Shown: in pieces, positions 9,259 through 18,447 of the stretch
Position numbering within the stretch: the stretch's first letter is position 1
Layout of the letters: each line of letters begins with the position of its first letter
From: Massilia sp. KIM
GTDB lineage: Bacteria > Pseudomonadota > Gammaproteobacteria > Burkholderiales > Burkholderiaceae_D
Assembly: GCF_002007115.1 (NCBI RefSeq)
Contig: NZ_MVAD01000004.1
Coordinates: 248,001-312,000 of the forward strand
Direction of reading: 5' to 3'
Length of the DNA stretch: 64,000 bases
Made by a program: the position numbers and the translations under genes
Notes under the pieces: model-generated
What the model saw: only the letters and a program-made list of their open reading frames with translations
Database searches by the model: none
What the model was told of the DNA's origin: nothing

Positions 9259-12200
9259 ATGCAGATTGCCGCCTCCCCGGCCTCCACCTTTGTTCCTTTC
9301 GACGCCCTCCAGGCTGAAATCAAACGCGAACAGTCGCCGCTGCGCGCGGCCATCACCGCCGCCTACCGCCGCGACGAAACCGAAGCCGTCCAATGGCTGC
9401 TGGCCCAGGGCGCCAGCGCCAACGGCGACGCCTACATGCTCGCACACCGCCTGGTGTCGAGCGTACGCGAAAAACGCACCCGCGCGTCGGGCGTGGACGC
9501 GCTGATGCACGAATTCTCGCTCTCGTCCGAGGAAGGCGTGGCGCTGATGTGCCTGGCCGAAGCGCTGCTGCGCATCCCGGACAGCGAGACCGCAGACCGC
9601 CTCATCGCCGACAAGATCAGCAAGGGCGACTGGCGCAAGCACCTGGGCGAATCGCCTTCGCTGTTCGTCAACGCCGCCACCTGGGGCCTGCTCATCACCG
9701 GCAAGCTGGTCAACACCAACAGCGAGAAGGGCCTGGGCTCGGCGCTCACCCGGATGATCGCCAAGGGCGGCGAACCGCTGATCCGCAAGGGCGTGGACCT
9801 GGCGATGCGCATGCTGGGCAACCAGTTCGTCACCGGCCAGACCATCGACGAAGCGCTCAAGAACAGCCGCGAGAACGAAAGCCGCGGCTACCGCTATTCC
9901 TATGACATGCTGGGCGAAGCCGCGCTCACCGAAGCCGACGCCCAAAATTACTACGCCTCCTACGAGACCGCGATCCACGCGATCGGCAAGGCCTCCAATG
10001 GCCGCGGCATCAAGGACGGCCCCGGCATCTCCATCAAGCTGTCGGCCCTGCACCCGCGCTACAGCCGCGCGCAGTACGCCCGCGTGATGGGCGAGCTGCT
10101 GCCGCGCGTGCGCAGCCTCGTCCTGCTGGCCAAGCAGTACGATATCGGCATCAACATCGACGCCGAGGAAGCCGACCGCCTCGAGATTTCGCTCGACATG
10201 CTGGAAGCCCTGGCCTTCGATCCCGAACTGGCCGGCTTCGAAGGCATCGGCCTGGTGGTCCAGGCTTACCAGAAGCGCTGCCCCTTCGTGATCGACTTCG
10301 TGGTCGACCTGGCCAAGCGCAGCGGCCGCAAGTTCATGGTGCGCCTGGTGAAGGGCGCCTACTGGGATGCCGAGATCAAGCGCGCCCAGGTCGAGGGCAT
10401 GCCCGGCTATCCGGTCTACACCCGCAAGGTCTACACCGACGTCTCCTATCTGACTTGCGCGCGCAAGCTGCTGGCCGCCGCCGACCTGATCTATCCACAG
10501 TTCGCGACCCACAATGCGCACACCCTGTCGGTGATCTACACCTGGGCCAAGGCCGAAAACGTCAGCAACTACGAATTCCAGTGCCTGCACGGCATGGGCG
10601 AGACCCTGTACGACCAGGTCGTCGGTCCGCGCAAGCTGGACAAGGCCTGCCGCATCTACGCGCCGGTCGGCTCGCATGAGACCCTGCTCGCCTACCTGGT
10701 GCGCCGCCTGCTGGAAAACGGCGCCAACTCGTCCTTCGTGAACCAGATCGTGGACGAGAGCGTGCCAATCGACACCTTGCTGGCCGATCCCTTCGAGCAG
10801 GCGCGCCTGCACGCCGGCCGTCCGCACCCGGCGATCGCGCAGCCGCTGCAGCTGTTCGGCGAAGAGCGCAAGAACTCGGCAGGCATCGACCTGGTCAACG
10901 AAGACAGCCTGCGCCAGCTGGCCGATGCGCTGTCCATGCAGCGCCAGCACCGCGCCGCGCCGCTGATCGCCGGCGCCGTCGAAGCCAGCGTTACCGCCAA
11001 GGTGATCAACCCGGCCCAGTCGGCCGACGTGGTCGGCGAAGTGGTGGAAGCGACCAGCGCCGACGTCGCCACCGCCCTCGCCGCCGCCAGCGCCTTCGCC
11101 GGTGAATGGGAAGCCCTGGACGCCGGCAAGCGCGCCGCCATGCTGGAGCGCACCGCCGAGCTCTTCGAACAGAACGGCGCCGAACTGATGGCCCTGGCCG
11201 TGCGCGAAGCCGGCAAGTCGCTGCCGAACGCGATCGCCGAACTGCGCGAAGCGGTCGACTTCCTGCGCTACTACGCGGTGCAGATCCGCAGCGCGCAAGC
11301 CGCCGGCGCCCTCGGTCCGGTGACCTGCATCAGCCCCTGGAACTTCCCGCTCGCGATCTTCACCGGCCAGGTGGCCGCCGCCCTCGCGGCCGGCAACGTG
11401 GTGCTGGCCAAGCCCGCCGAGCAGACCCCGCTGATCGCCGCCCGCGCAGTGGAGCTGTTCCACGAAGCCGGCGTCCCGCGCGCCGCCCTGCAGCTGCTGC
11501 CGGGCCGCGGCGAAGTGGTCGGCGCGGCGCTCACCGCCGACGCGCGCGTCAAGGGCGTGATCTTCACCGGTTCGACCGAAGTCGCCCAGCTGATCAACCG
11601 CACCCTGGCCGCGCGTGCCGAAAAAGAAGGCATCGACATCCCGCTGGTGGCCGAAACCGGCGGCCAGAACGCCCTGATCGTGGATTCCTCGGCGCTGCCG
11701 GAACAGGTGGTGCAGGACGTCCTGAGCTCGGCCTTCGATTCCGCCGGCCAGCGCTGCTCGGCCCTGCGCGTGCTGTTCCTGCAGGAAGACATCGCCGACA
11801 AGACCATCAAGATGCTCAAGGGCGCGATGCAGGAGCTGCGCGTCGGCGCGCCGGACCGCCTCGCCACCGACATCGGCCCGGTCATCGATGCCGAAGCCCA
11901 GCGCAACCTGCTGGCCCACATCGAGCGCATGAAGCCGAAGGCGCGCAGCCATTTCGCGCTGGAGCTGCCGGCCGCGGTCGCCGAACACGGCACCTTCGTG
12001 CCGCCGACCGTGCTCGAAATCGCTTCGCTGTCGGAGCTCAAGCAGGAAGTCTTCGGTCCGGTGCTGCACATCGTGCGCTATCGCCGTTCCGAGCTGCCGC
12101 AGGTGATCGATGCGGTCAACGCCACCGGCTACGGCCTCACCCTGGGCGTGCACTCGCGCATCGACGAGACCATCGACTACGTCGTCGAGCGCGCGCACGT

Positions 12201-12903
12201 GGGCAACATCTACGTGAACCGCAACATCGTCGGCGCGGTCGTGGGCGTGCAGCCTTTTGGGGGCGAAGGCAAGTCCGGCACCGGCCCCAAGGCCGGCGGT
12301 CCGCTCTTCCTCAAGCGCCTGCAGCGCGGCGCCGCGCCGCTGCTGCAGCACGGCCGCGCGGCCGACGCGCGCCTGGAAGCCCTGACCGGCTGGCTGCGCA
12401 CCAACGGCCACCAGCAGTTGGCGGCGCTGGCCGAAGGCTATGGCCGGGTGGCGCTCAACGGCGAATCGATCGCGCTGCCGGGTCCGACCGGCGAGCGCAA
12501 CACCCTGGCCTTCACGCCGCGCGGCGCGGTGCTGTGCGCGGCGCACAGCGCGGCCGGCCTGCTGAACCAGATCGCGGCGGCGCTGGCGACCGGCAACCGC
12601 GCCCTGGTGCTGGCGGCGCCCGAGGTGGCCCCGGCCAACCTGCCGGCGGCGGTGAAGGATGGCGTGCGCTTCATCGGACCGAACGAGCTGGATAATCAGG
12701 ACTTCCAGATCGCCCTGGTGGAGACCGGCCTGGCGGGCACCCTGCGCGCCCGGCTGGCGGCCCGCGACGGCGCCATCGTCGGCATCGTCGATACCTCGGC
12801 GGCCGAGCCGGTGGCCCTGTGGCGCCTGGTGGCGGAACGCGCGGTGTGCGTCAACACGACCGCGGCTGGCGGCAACGCAAGCCTCATGACGCTGGGCCTG
12901 TAA
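9259..12903 (+). CDS. putA: bifunctional proline dehydrogenase / L-glutamate gamma-semialdehyde dehydrogenase
   Basis: Oxidises proline to glutamate with FAD then NAD. The 1214-residue protein has a helical arch domain, then the PRODH barrel (about 180-480; INIDAEEADRLEISLDML, VRLVKGAYWDAEIKRAQ, FATHNAHTLS). The aldehyde dehydrogenase domain follows (about 560-1000), with FTGSTEVA, Glu799 in AETGGQN and catalytic Cys833 in GQRCSA. A further C-terminal domain of about 200 residues follows. No ribbon-helix-helix DNA-binding domain is visible at the N-terminus, so this fits type B PutA, which does not repress itself, and agrees with the separate Lrp-type regulator next door. Confidence 0.98.
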   Translation: MQIAASPASTFVPFDALQAEIKREQSPLRAAITAAYRRDETEAVQWLLAQGASANGDAYMLAHRLVSSVREKRTRASGVDALMHEFSLSSEEGVALMCLAEALLRIPDSETADRLIADKISKGDWRKHLGESPSLFVNAATWGLLITGKLVNTNSEKGLGSALTRMIAKGGEPLIRKGVDLAMRMLGNQFVTGQTIDEALKNSRENESRGYRYSYDMLGEAALTEADAQNYYASYETAIHAIGKASNGRGIKDGPGISIKLSALHPRYSRAQYARVMGELLPRVRSLVLLAKQYDIGINIDAEEADRLEISLDMLEALAFDPELAGFEGIGLVVQAYQKRCPFVIDFVVDLAKRSGRKFMVRLVKGAYWDAEIKRAQVEGMPGYPVYTRKVYTDVSYLTCARKLLAAADLIYPQFATHNAHTLSVIYTWAKAENVSNYEFQCLHGMGETLYDQVVGPRKLDKACRIYAPVGSHETLLAYLVRRLLENGANSSFVNQIVDESVPIDTLLADPFEQARLHAGRPHPAIAQPLQLFGEERKNSAGIDLVNEDSLRQLADALSMQRQHRAAPLIAGAVEASVTAKVINPAQSADVVGEVVEATSADVATALAAASAFAGEWEALDAGKRAAMLERTAELFEQNGAELMALAVREAGKSLPNAIAELREAVDFLRYYAVQIRSAQAAGALGPVTCISPWNFPLAIFTGQVAAALAAGNVVLAKPAEQTPLIAARAVELFHEAGVPRAALQLLPGRGEVVGAALTADARVKGVIFTGSTEVAQLINRTLAARAEKEGIDIPLVAETGGQNALIVDSSALPEQVVQDVLSSAFDSAGQRCSALRVLFLQEDIADKTIKMLKGAMQELRVGAPDRLATDIGPVIDAEAQRNLLAHIERMKPKARSHFALELPAAVAEHGTFVPPTVLEIASLSELKQEVFGPVLHIVRYRRSELPQVIDAVNATGYGLTLGVHSRIDETIDYVVERAHVGNIYVNRNIVGAVVGVQPFGGEGKSGTGPKAGGPLFLKRLQRGAAPLLQHGRAADARLEALTGWLRTNGHQQLAALAEGYGRVALNGESIALPGPTGERNTLAFTPRGAVLCAAHSAAGLLNQIAAALATGNRALVLAAPEVAPANLPAAVKDGVRFIGPNELDNQDFQIALVETGLAGTLRARLAARDGAIVGIVDTSAAEPVALWRLVAERAVCVNTTAAGGNASLMTLGL

Positions 12904-12971
12904 CAATTACACAGGCATCGGCGCAGGGATCAACGCAACAAGAAGGAGCAGCACAAGACGTATTTCGACGA

Positions 12972-13013
12972 GAGCCGGGGCGGGGCGGCATGCAGCTTCG
13001 CCGCCCACGGCTC
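12972..13013. other. stem-loop between putA and ald
   Basis: A 12-bp GC-rich stem (GAGCCGGGGCGG at 12972-12983 with CCGCCC and CGGCTC at 13001-13013, one bulged A) and 17-base loop. It has no T-tract. It ends 19 bases before the ald ATG, so it could attenuate read-through from putA or shape the ald leader. Confidence 0.5.
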
Positions 13014-13032
13014 CACACACATGGAGGTAGAC

Positions 13033-14148
13033 ATGCTGGTTGGCGTTCCGAAGGAAATCAAGAACCACGAATACCGCGTGGGGCTCACGCCCCCGTCCGT
13101 GCGCGAACTCACCGCGCGCGGGCACCAGGTGCTCGTGCAGAAGAACGCGGGCGGAGAAATCGGCCTGCTCGACGAGCAGTACGTGGCCGCCGGCGCCACG
13201 ATGGTCGAGACGGCGAAGGAAATCTTCGAGCGCGCGGACATGATCGTCAAGGTCAAGGAGCCGCAGCCGGCCGAATGCGCGATGCTGCGCCCGGGGCAGG
13301 TGCTCTACACCTACCTGCACCTGGCGCCCGATCCCGAGCAGACCAAGGCCCTGGTGAAGTCGGGCGCCGTCTGCATCGCCTACGAAACCATCACCGGCCC
13401 GGGCGGCGGCCTGCCGCTGCTGGCGCCGATGAGCGAAGTCGCCGGCCGCATGGCCATCCAGGCCGGCGCCAGCCATCTCGAGAAATCCAAGGGCGGCATG
13501 GGCCTGCTGCTGGGCGGCGTGCCGGGCGTGGCCGCCGGCCACATCGTCATCATCGGCGCCGGCGTGGTGGGCACCAACGCCATGCAGATGGCGGTCGGCA
13601 CCGGCGCGCGCGTCACGGTGCTGGACAAGAACGTCGATCGCCTGCGCCAGCTCGATCTCATCTACGGCAACCGCATCTCCACCCTGTACTCGAACGCGCA
13701 TGCGCTCGAGGAAGCGGTATTGACTGCCGATTTGGTGGTCGGCGGGGTGCTGGTGCCGGGCGCCGCGGCGCCCAAACTGGTCACCCGCGACATGGTGTCG
13801 CGCATGAAGAAGGGCTCGGTCATCGTCGACGTGGCGATCGACCAGGGCGGCTGCTTCGAGACTTCCCACCCGACCACCCATGCCGATCCGACCTTCGTGG
13901 TCGACGGCGTGGTGCATTACTGCGTGGCGAACATGCCGGGCGCGGTGGCGCGCACTTCCACCTTCGCGCTCAACAACGCCACCATCGGCCATGCCGTGGC
14001 GCTGGCGTCCAAGGGCTGGCGCAAGGCGCTGGCGGACGACGTCCACCTGCGCAATGGCCTCAACGTTTGCCAGGGCAAGGTCACCTACGAAGCGGTGGCC
14101 AGGGACCTCGGCTACGACTACGTGCCGGCCGAATCGCTCCTGGGCTGA
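13033..14148 (+). CDS. ald: alanine dehydrogenase
   Basis: NAD-dependent oxidative deamination of L-alanine to pyruvate and ammonia. The 371 residues are the exact family length. [20 protein letters not shown] at the start includes Arg15, with Lys75 (VKVKEP) and His96 (YLHLAPD) as the pyruvate-binding and catalytic residues. [11 protein letters not shown] is the NAD-binding loop and VDVAIDQGG holds the expected Asp. The ATG at 13033 follows GGAGG by 6 bases. It lies 129 bases after putA in the same direction and probably belongs to an amino-acid catabolic group. Its 3' end overlaps mtn by 31 bases. Confidence 0.96.
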   Translation: MLVGVPKEIKNHEYRVGLTPPSVRELTARGHQVLVQKNAGGEIGLLDEQYVAAGATMVETAKEIFERADMIVKVKEPQPAECAMLRPGQVLYTYLHLAPDPEQTKALVKSGAVCIAYETITGPGGGLPLLAPMSEVAGRMAIQAGASHLEKSKGGMGLLLGGVPGVAAGHIVIIGAGVVGTNAMQMAVGTGARVTVLDKNVDRLRQLDLIYGNRISTLYSNAHALEEAVLTADLVVGGVLVPGAAAPKLVTRDMVSRMKKGSVIVDVAIDQGGCFETSHPTTHADPTFVVDGVVHYCVANMPGAVARTSTFALNNATIGHAVALASKGWRKALADDVHLRNGLNVCQGKVTYEAVARDLGYDYVPAESLLG

Positions 14149-14912
14149 AGCGGGGCCTGGCCCAGATCCCGGCACAGGCGCCGGGTGATGTGAAAAGCGT
14201 ACTGCGCGGCGACCGATTTCACGAAACGCATGAAATCCGTCGCCGCGTGTTCATTGGCGTTGTCGGAAATCGCGCGGATCACCGCGCAGGGCACACCGAG
14301 TTCATGGCAGACCTGGGCCACCGCGGCGCCTTCCATCTCCACCGCCACCAGGCCGGGCAGGGCGCCGTTCAGGGCGTCCAGCCTGTCCACGTCGTTCAGG
14401 AACTGGTCGCCGCTGGCCACCAGGCCGCGGTGCACGCGCGGCTGCGCGAGGCGGAAGGTTTGGCGTTCTCCCTCGCTGATTGCATCCAGGAAGTCCAGTT
14501 CGAGGAAATCGTGAGCGGCCTGCGACAGGCGCATCGACAGCGGCTGGTCGGGCGGGAAGTGCGTGCGGCCCGTGAGCGGCACCTCGAAGCGCGGGAACAG
14601 GGGACTGGCGTCCATGTCGTGCTGGACCAGCGATTCGGCGATCACGATATCGCCCACATTCACCGTTTTATCGCCCGCGCCGGCCACCCCGGTAAAGAGG
14701 ATGTGGGTAACTCCGAACTTCTCCACAAGCGTGGTGGCAGTCATTGCCGCGGCAACCTTCCCAATTCGCGATAAAACGCACACAGCGTCGATTTCCCACA
14801 GCTGTCCGGCAACGTACTCGCGCATGCCGTGCGTGACCCTGGCGGCCCCTCTCATGGCTTCCACGAGCCCTGCCTGTTCTTCGAGCAGTGCGCTGATGAT
14901 CCCTAATCGCAT
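14118..14912 (-). CDS. mtn: 5'-methylthioadenosine/S-adenosylhomocysteine nucleosidase
   Basis: Hydrolyses methylthioadenosine and S-adenosylhomocysteine to adenine plus the thioribose product. The 264-residue protein shows the PNP/UDP phosphorylase fold of [15 protein letters not shown] with Glu12 as the expected general base, [22 protein letters not shown] (Glu192 and Glu194 contact ribose) and [11 protein letters not shown] with Asp217. It is slightly longer than typical (about 230), with an extended C-terminal tail. It starts 9 bases after the acetyltransferase gene on the same strand, so the two are probably co-transcribed. Confidence 0.93.
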   Translation of the reverse strand: MRLGIISALLEEQAGLVEAMRGAARVTHGMREYVAGQLWEIDAVCVLSRIGKVAAAMTATTLVEKFGVTHILFTGVAGAGDKTVNVGDIVIAESLVQHDMDASPLFPRFEVPLTGRTHFPPDQPLSMRLSQAAHDFLELDFLDAISEGERQTFRLAQPRVHRGLVASGDQFLNDVDRLDALNGALPGLVAVEMEGAAVAQVCHELGVPCAVIRAISDNANEHAATDFMRFVKSVAAQYAFHITRRLCRDLGQAPLQPRSDSAGT

Positions 14913-14921
14913 AATTCCTGT

Positions 14922-15380
14922 CTATTTTTTGTGCATGTACAGCGGTTTTCGGAAGTACACCACGCGTTCCGTTTCCTCGAAACCCAGCGCCAGGTGCATC
15001 GCTTGGCTGTCCGTATTGTCGAGCAGGGCGTCGGAAGCCATCTCGCTGCAGCCTTGCTCGCGCGCCCAGCGCATGGCCTGGTCGACCAGCGCGCGTGCGA
15101 TGCCCTGCTTGCGCCAGCCAGGCAGCACGTACAAGCCTTCCAGGAAGCCGACAGGAGAAGTCTCGGTGCCGTTGACGTAATCGTTCCTGAGCGCGATTTC
15201 GACCAATCCCTGCGCCTCGCCGGCATCGGAATAAGCAAGGAACTGTGCATAACGATCGGGTTGTGCACAGAGCTCCCGCATTTCGGGCAAATGTTCGCTG
15301 CTTTCTGCGGGCCATAAGGCCATGCGCAGCGCCAGCCAGCCCGCTTGTTCAGGGCTTGTACAGCGCTTGATCGAGGTCAT
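14922..15380 (-). CDS. GNAT acetyltransferase resembling AAC(6')-I aminoglycoside acetyltransferases
   Basis: A 152-residue GNAT enzyme. It matches the chromosomal AAC(6')-I group (such as the Acinetobacter enzymes) along its length as I remember them: WLALRMALWP near the start, YVNGTETSPVGFLEG in the middle, the acetyl-CoA loop RKQGIA, SDALLDNTDSQAMHLALGF and the end VVYFRKPL. By family this would acetylate the 6'-amino group of aminoglycosides, but the natural substrate of such chromosomal genes is often unknown and resistance is not shown here. There is no mobile element next to it. It is 9 bases upstream of mtn. Confidence 0.82.
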   Translation of the reverse strand: MTSIKRCTSPEQAGWLALRMALWPAESSEHLPEMRELCAQPDRYAQFLAYSDAGEAQGLVEIALRNDYVNGTETSPVGFLEGLYVLPGWRKQGIARALVDQAMRWAREQGCSEMASDALLDNTDSQAMHLALGFEETERVVYFRKPLYMHKK

Positions 15381-15483
15381 CGGGAAGTCCAGCGTAGTGT
15401 TTTAGCCTTGAAGATTAGCAGAACTGCATTCCCTGGCGGCTGGTTTCCTGCGCTTTCGCTTCTGTTGTTTACCTAAAGAGTGT

Positions 15484-15689
15484 GTATACAAAGTTGGTAG
15501 TGATAGTAAACGATCAATGTGCTGTGGATAAGTTGAGTTTACTCCACAGTATCAATCGTTTACGACGCCGTTTACCTGCTGGACAAAGCTTGCGTTCAGC
15601 TTGCACGGAACTTGGACAAAAAACGGAAGCGCTTGCTAACAAGACTTTCTGCACACTTGATCCTGTGGATATACATGAGCTTGTCCACA
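15484..15689 (+). repeat. DnaA-box unit A
   Basis: GTATACAAAGTTGGTAGT opens the unit. Boxes are TGTGGATAA (15523-15531, perfect), TTCTGCACA (15647-15655, weak), TGTGGATAT (15664-15672) and TTGTCCACA (15681-15689), the last two each one base from consensus. Confidence 0.8.
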
Positions 15690-15901
15690 GCTGAACTTGT
15701 TTTGGTCTTCCAGAACGCTGGCGACTGGGTGATCAGGCGATGCAAAAGTGATCCCTGGGTTGCAGCGATCCGGTTTGTATCCATCGCCACGAGGGTTTGC
15801 ATGCCGTTTTTTTTGGCAGACGCTTTTTAACGCGTTTTTCTGACGCGCGGTATGCGATTTCACGGGCAGGCAAATGCTTTTGTTGTTGTATCCAAAAGTA
15901 T

Positions 15902-16108
15902 GTATACAAAGTTGGTAGTAATAGTAAACGTGCCGCGCTTTGTGGATAAGTGCGGTTTTTTCCGCAAGATCAGTGGTTTATGGTCGCGTCAACCGGCAGG
16001 AAAACAGCTGCCTTTGCGCTGTAGGAAACTTGGACAGAAATCCCGACCTCATCGTTAACAGCGCTTTCTGCACATTCGATCCTGTGGATATTCATCAGGT
16101 TGTCCACA
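15902..16108 (+). repeat. DnaA-box unit B
   Basis: Begins with the same GTATACAAAGTTGGTAGT block as unit A. Boxes are TGTGGATAA (15941-15949, perfect), TTCTGCACA (16066-16074), TGTGGATAT (16083-16091) and TTGTCCACA (16100-16108). Box-to-box distances are 142 and 17 bases, against 141 and 17 in unit A. Confidence 0.8.
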
Positions 16109-16263
16109 TACGCTTGCAGGGAGCCGGTTCTTCGCTTGTCGGGCCGGTATCGATCACGGCGATGCAGGCGCGTCTCATCCAGGTTCGAGGAGTAAGCAAA
16201 GTAGCAACAGCCGACCACGAAAATTTTTTTTTCGCGAGCTCCTCAGGTTTACAACCAAGATCT

Positions 16264-16472
16264 GTATACCACGCTGGTAGTAGTGGTTAACGCCTGTCCT
16301 CTTCTGTGGACAACCCGGTTAACGTGTAGAAAATCAGTTGCTTACGCGCCGGATAAGCTGGTGCACTGTTGAGCAAAATTCTTGGTGGCAAATCTGAACA
16401 ACAAATTTGCCTGTGTAAAAAAGCCGAGTTCTGCACAAACGATACCTGTGGATATTCAGGGACTTATCCACA
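16264..16472 (+). repeat. DnaA-box unit C
   Basis: The most diverged copy, beginning GTATACCACGCTGGTAGT. Boxes are TGTGGACAA (16305-16313), TTCTGCACA (16429-16437), TGTGGATAT (16447-16455) and TTATCCACA (16464-16472, perfect). The distances 142 and 17 are again kept. Confidence 0.75.
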
Positions 16473-16658
16473 GTTGGGGTCTGGACTTCCGTTTACGATC
16501 TGGTAAGCTTGCTTCATTGAACTACGGACGGAGGGACGTTGGAGCTCTTTGCGCTGTTGTGCCTGCTCGCTTTTCGCATGCCGGAGCCCAGCGGTATGCG
16601 CATGCCGAGGACATTCCGCCAGGTGGCTCACTCCTCTTGCGTTCGAGTTCGCTAGCCC

Positions 16659-18284
16659 ATGGAATCGGCGGGCGAGTACGACTACATCATCGTCGGCGCC
16701 GGCACGTCCGGCTGCGTGCTGGCCAACCGGCTGACCCAGCGCAAGGACCTCAACGTCCTCCTGATCGAAGCCGGCGGCAAGGATGACTACCTGTGGATTC
16801 ACATCCCGGTGGGCTACCTGCACTGCATCGGCAATCCGCGCACCGACTGGCTGTTCCGGACCGAGCCGGACGCCGGCCTGGGTGGCCGTTCGCTGATCTA
16901 CCCGCGGGGCAAGGTTCTTGGCGGCAGCTCGTCGATCAACGGCATGATCTACATGCGCGGCCAGAAAACCGATTACGACCGCTGGGCGGAGCTGAGCGGC
17001 GACCCGTCCTGGCGCTGGGACGGGGTGCTGCCGCTGTTCAAGCGCAGCGAGGATCACCATGGCGGGGCGAACGAGATCCACGGCGCCGGCGGAGAGTGGC
17101 GGGTCGAGCGTCAGCGCCTGTCGTGGAAAATACTGGACGCCTTCCGTGAAGCGGCGGCGGAGCAGGGCATCCCGAAAATCGCCGACCTGAATGCCGGCGG
17201 CGGCGAAGGTTCCTCGTATTTCGAGGTCAACCAGCGGCGCGGCATTCGCCTGAACACGGCCCGGGCCTTCCTGGCGCCGGCCGCGCAGCGTCCGAACCTG
17301 ACGGTGATGACCGGCTGCCACGTCGAGCGCCTGCTGTTCGAGGACACGGACGCGGGCAAGGTCTGCCGCGGCGTGCAGTTCACGGGTGGCGGCCGCGCCT
17401 TCACCGCCACCGCTCAGCGCGAAGTCCTGCTCGCGGCGGGCGCGATCGGCTCTCCGCAGATTCTCCAGCTGTCGGGGATCGGTCCCGCGGCGCTGCTGCA
17501 GGAGCACGGCATCGCGCCTTTGGTCGACTTGCCCGGCGTCGGGGAGAACCTGCAGGACCATCTGCAACTGCGGATGATCTTCAAAGTGAAGGGCGCGCCG
17601 ACGCTCAATACGAGGGCCTCGAACTGGTTCGGCAAGCTGTGGATAGGTCTGGAGTACGCCCTGTGGAGAACTGGGCCGATGTCGATGGCGCCATCGCAGT
17701 TGGGCGCCTTCGCGCGCTCCCGGCCGGACCTGCCTGCGCCGGACTTGCAGTTCCATGTCCAGCCCCTTTCGCTGGACAAATTCGGCGACCCCTTGCACCG
17801 CTTCCCGGCCTTCACGGCCAGCGTTTGCAACCTGCAGCCGAGCTCGCGCGGCCACGTGCGCATCGCATCGAAAGACACCTATGCCGCACCCAAAATCGTG
17901 CCGAATTACCTGAGCACGGAAGACGACCGGAAGACCGCCGCCTCCGCGCTCGGATTGACGCGCCGGATCGTCGCTTCCCCTGCACTGGCGCGCTTTCAGC
18001 CCCAGGAATACCTGCCCGGTCCGCAGTACCAGACCGAGGAAGAATTGGCCCAGGCCGCCGGCATGATCGGCACCACGATCTTCCACCCGGTCGGCACCTG
18101 CCGCATGGGCAGAAGCGAGGATCCGACGGCCGTGGTGGATAGCCGCCTGCGTGTGCGCGGCGTCAAAAATCTGCGCGTGATCGACGCATCGATCATGCCC
18201 TTCATCACATCGGGGAACACCAATTCGCCGACCATCATGATTGCTGAAAAGGCCGCCGAAGACATCCTGGCGGGCTCTGGATAA
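16659..18284 (+). CDS. GMC family FAD-dependent alcohol dehydrogenase (choline dehydrogenase-like)
   Basis: A 541-residue flavoprotein oxidising an alcohol to an aldehyde. The N-terminal FAD loop is [19 protein letters not shown]. The two GMC signatures are [15 protein letters not shown] (about residues 86-100) and [16 protein letters not shown] (about 262-277). Near the C-terminus HPVGTCRMG and [15 protein letters not shown] supply the conserved catalytic His and Asn. It resembles AlkJ/BetA-type enzymes; the substrate is not known. No good Shine-Dalgarno precedes the ATG. It heads a run of same-strand genes for a Liv-type ABC transporter. Confidence 0.93.
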   Translation: MESAGEYDYIIVGAGTSGCVLANRLTQRKDLNVLLIEAGGKDDYLWIHIPVGYLHCIGNPRTDWLFRTEPDAGLGGRSLIYPRGKVLGGSSSINGMIYMRGQKTDYDRWAELSGDPSWRWDGVLPLFKRSEDHHGGANEIHGAGGEWRVERQRLSWKILDAFREAAAEQGIPKIADLNAGGGEGSSYFEVNQRRGIRLNTARAFLAPAAQRPNLTVMTGCHVERLLFEDTDAGKVCRGVQFTGGGRAFTATAQREVLLAAGAIGSPQILQLSGIGPAALLQEHGIAPLVDLPGVGENLQDHLQLRMIFKVKGAPTLNTRASNWFGKLWIGLEYALWRTGPMSMAPSQLGAFARSRPDLPAPDLQFHVQPLSLDKFGDPLHRFPAFTASVCNLQPSSRGHVRIASKDTYAAPKIVPNYLSTEDDRKTAASALGLTRRIVASPALARFQPQEYLPGPQYQTEEELAQAAGMIGTTIFHPVGTCRMGRSEDPTAVVDSRLRVRGVKNLRVIDASIMPFITSGNTNSPTIMIAEKAAEDILAGSG

Positions 18285-18287
18285 CTT

Positions 18288-18331
18288 TGTGCATAAGCTG
18301 CTGCGCGGGCTGTGCACCAGCCTGTGCAAAA
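18288..18331 (-). promoter_or_regulatory. two DnaA-box matches after the GMC gene
   Basis: TGTGCATAA (18288-18296) and TGTGCAAAA (18323-18331) fit the relaxed DnaA consensus TTWTNCACA on the minus strand. They lie in the 163-base gap before the ABC transporter genes, 1.8 kb from the main DnaA-box units. Confidence 0.4.
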
Positions 18332-18447
18332 CTGCACAGTTAGCGTGCGTGCTGCCTGCCCCATGAGGGGGCGCACGCCTGCCTTGCCGAGTTGTGACCC
18401 TGCCGCCTTGTATGTATTATTGTTAAATCAATGTTGCGGGAGTACCA

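Larger units (their letters stand above)
15381..16658. other. non-coding block with three DnaA-box repeat units, candidate replication origin
   Basis: No gene is supported in these 1.28 kb. Three diverged tandem units (listed separately) carry at least nine DnaA-type boxes, three of them perfect TTATCCACA, together with about ten GATC sites. T-rich runs lie between the units (near 15807, 15824 and 16222), as expected for an unwinding element. With parS sites and parAB 10-15 kb away, this reads as a chromosome origin or a DnaA-titration locus. dnaA itself is not in the window. Small ORFs crossing the units are products of the repeats. Confidence 0.65.

Noticed and set aside
9253..12906. Open frame of 1217 codons antisense to putA
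   Set aside because: It mirrors putA in GC-rich DNA. Its translation is low-complexity (Gln/His/Arg/Ala/Gly-rich) with no family motif, while putA has every catalytic motif.
14922..15380. Call as proven aminoglycoside resistance gene
   Set aside because: Sequence resemblance alone does not show the activity or expression; it is described only as AAC(6')-like.
15612..16290. Short open frames across the DnaA-box units
   Set aside because: They follow the repeat periodicity, differ in frame between units and lack ribosome-binding sites or family features.
15381..16658. A plasmid-type iteron origin or integrated element
   Set aside because: There is no replication initiator, integrase or direct-repeat boundary next to it, and the flanks are ordinary chromosomal genes.
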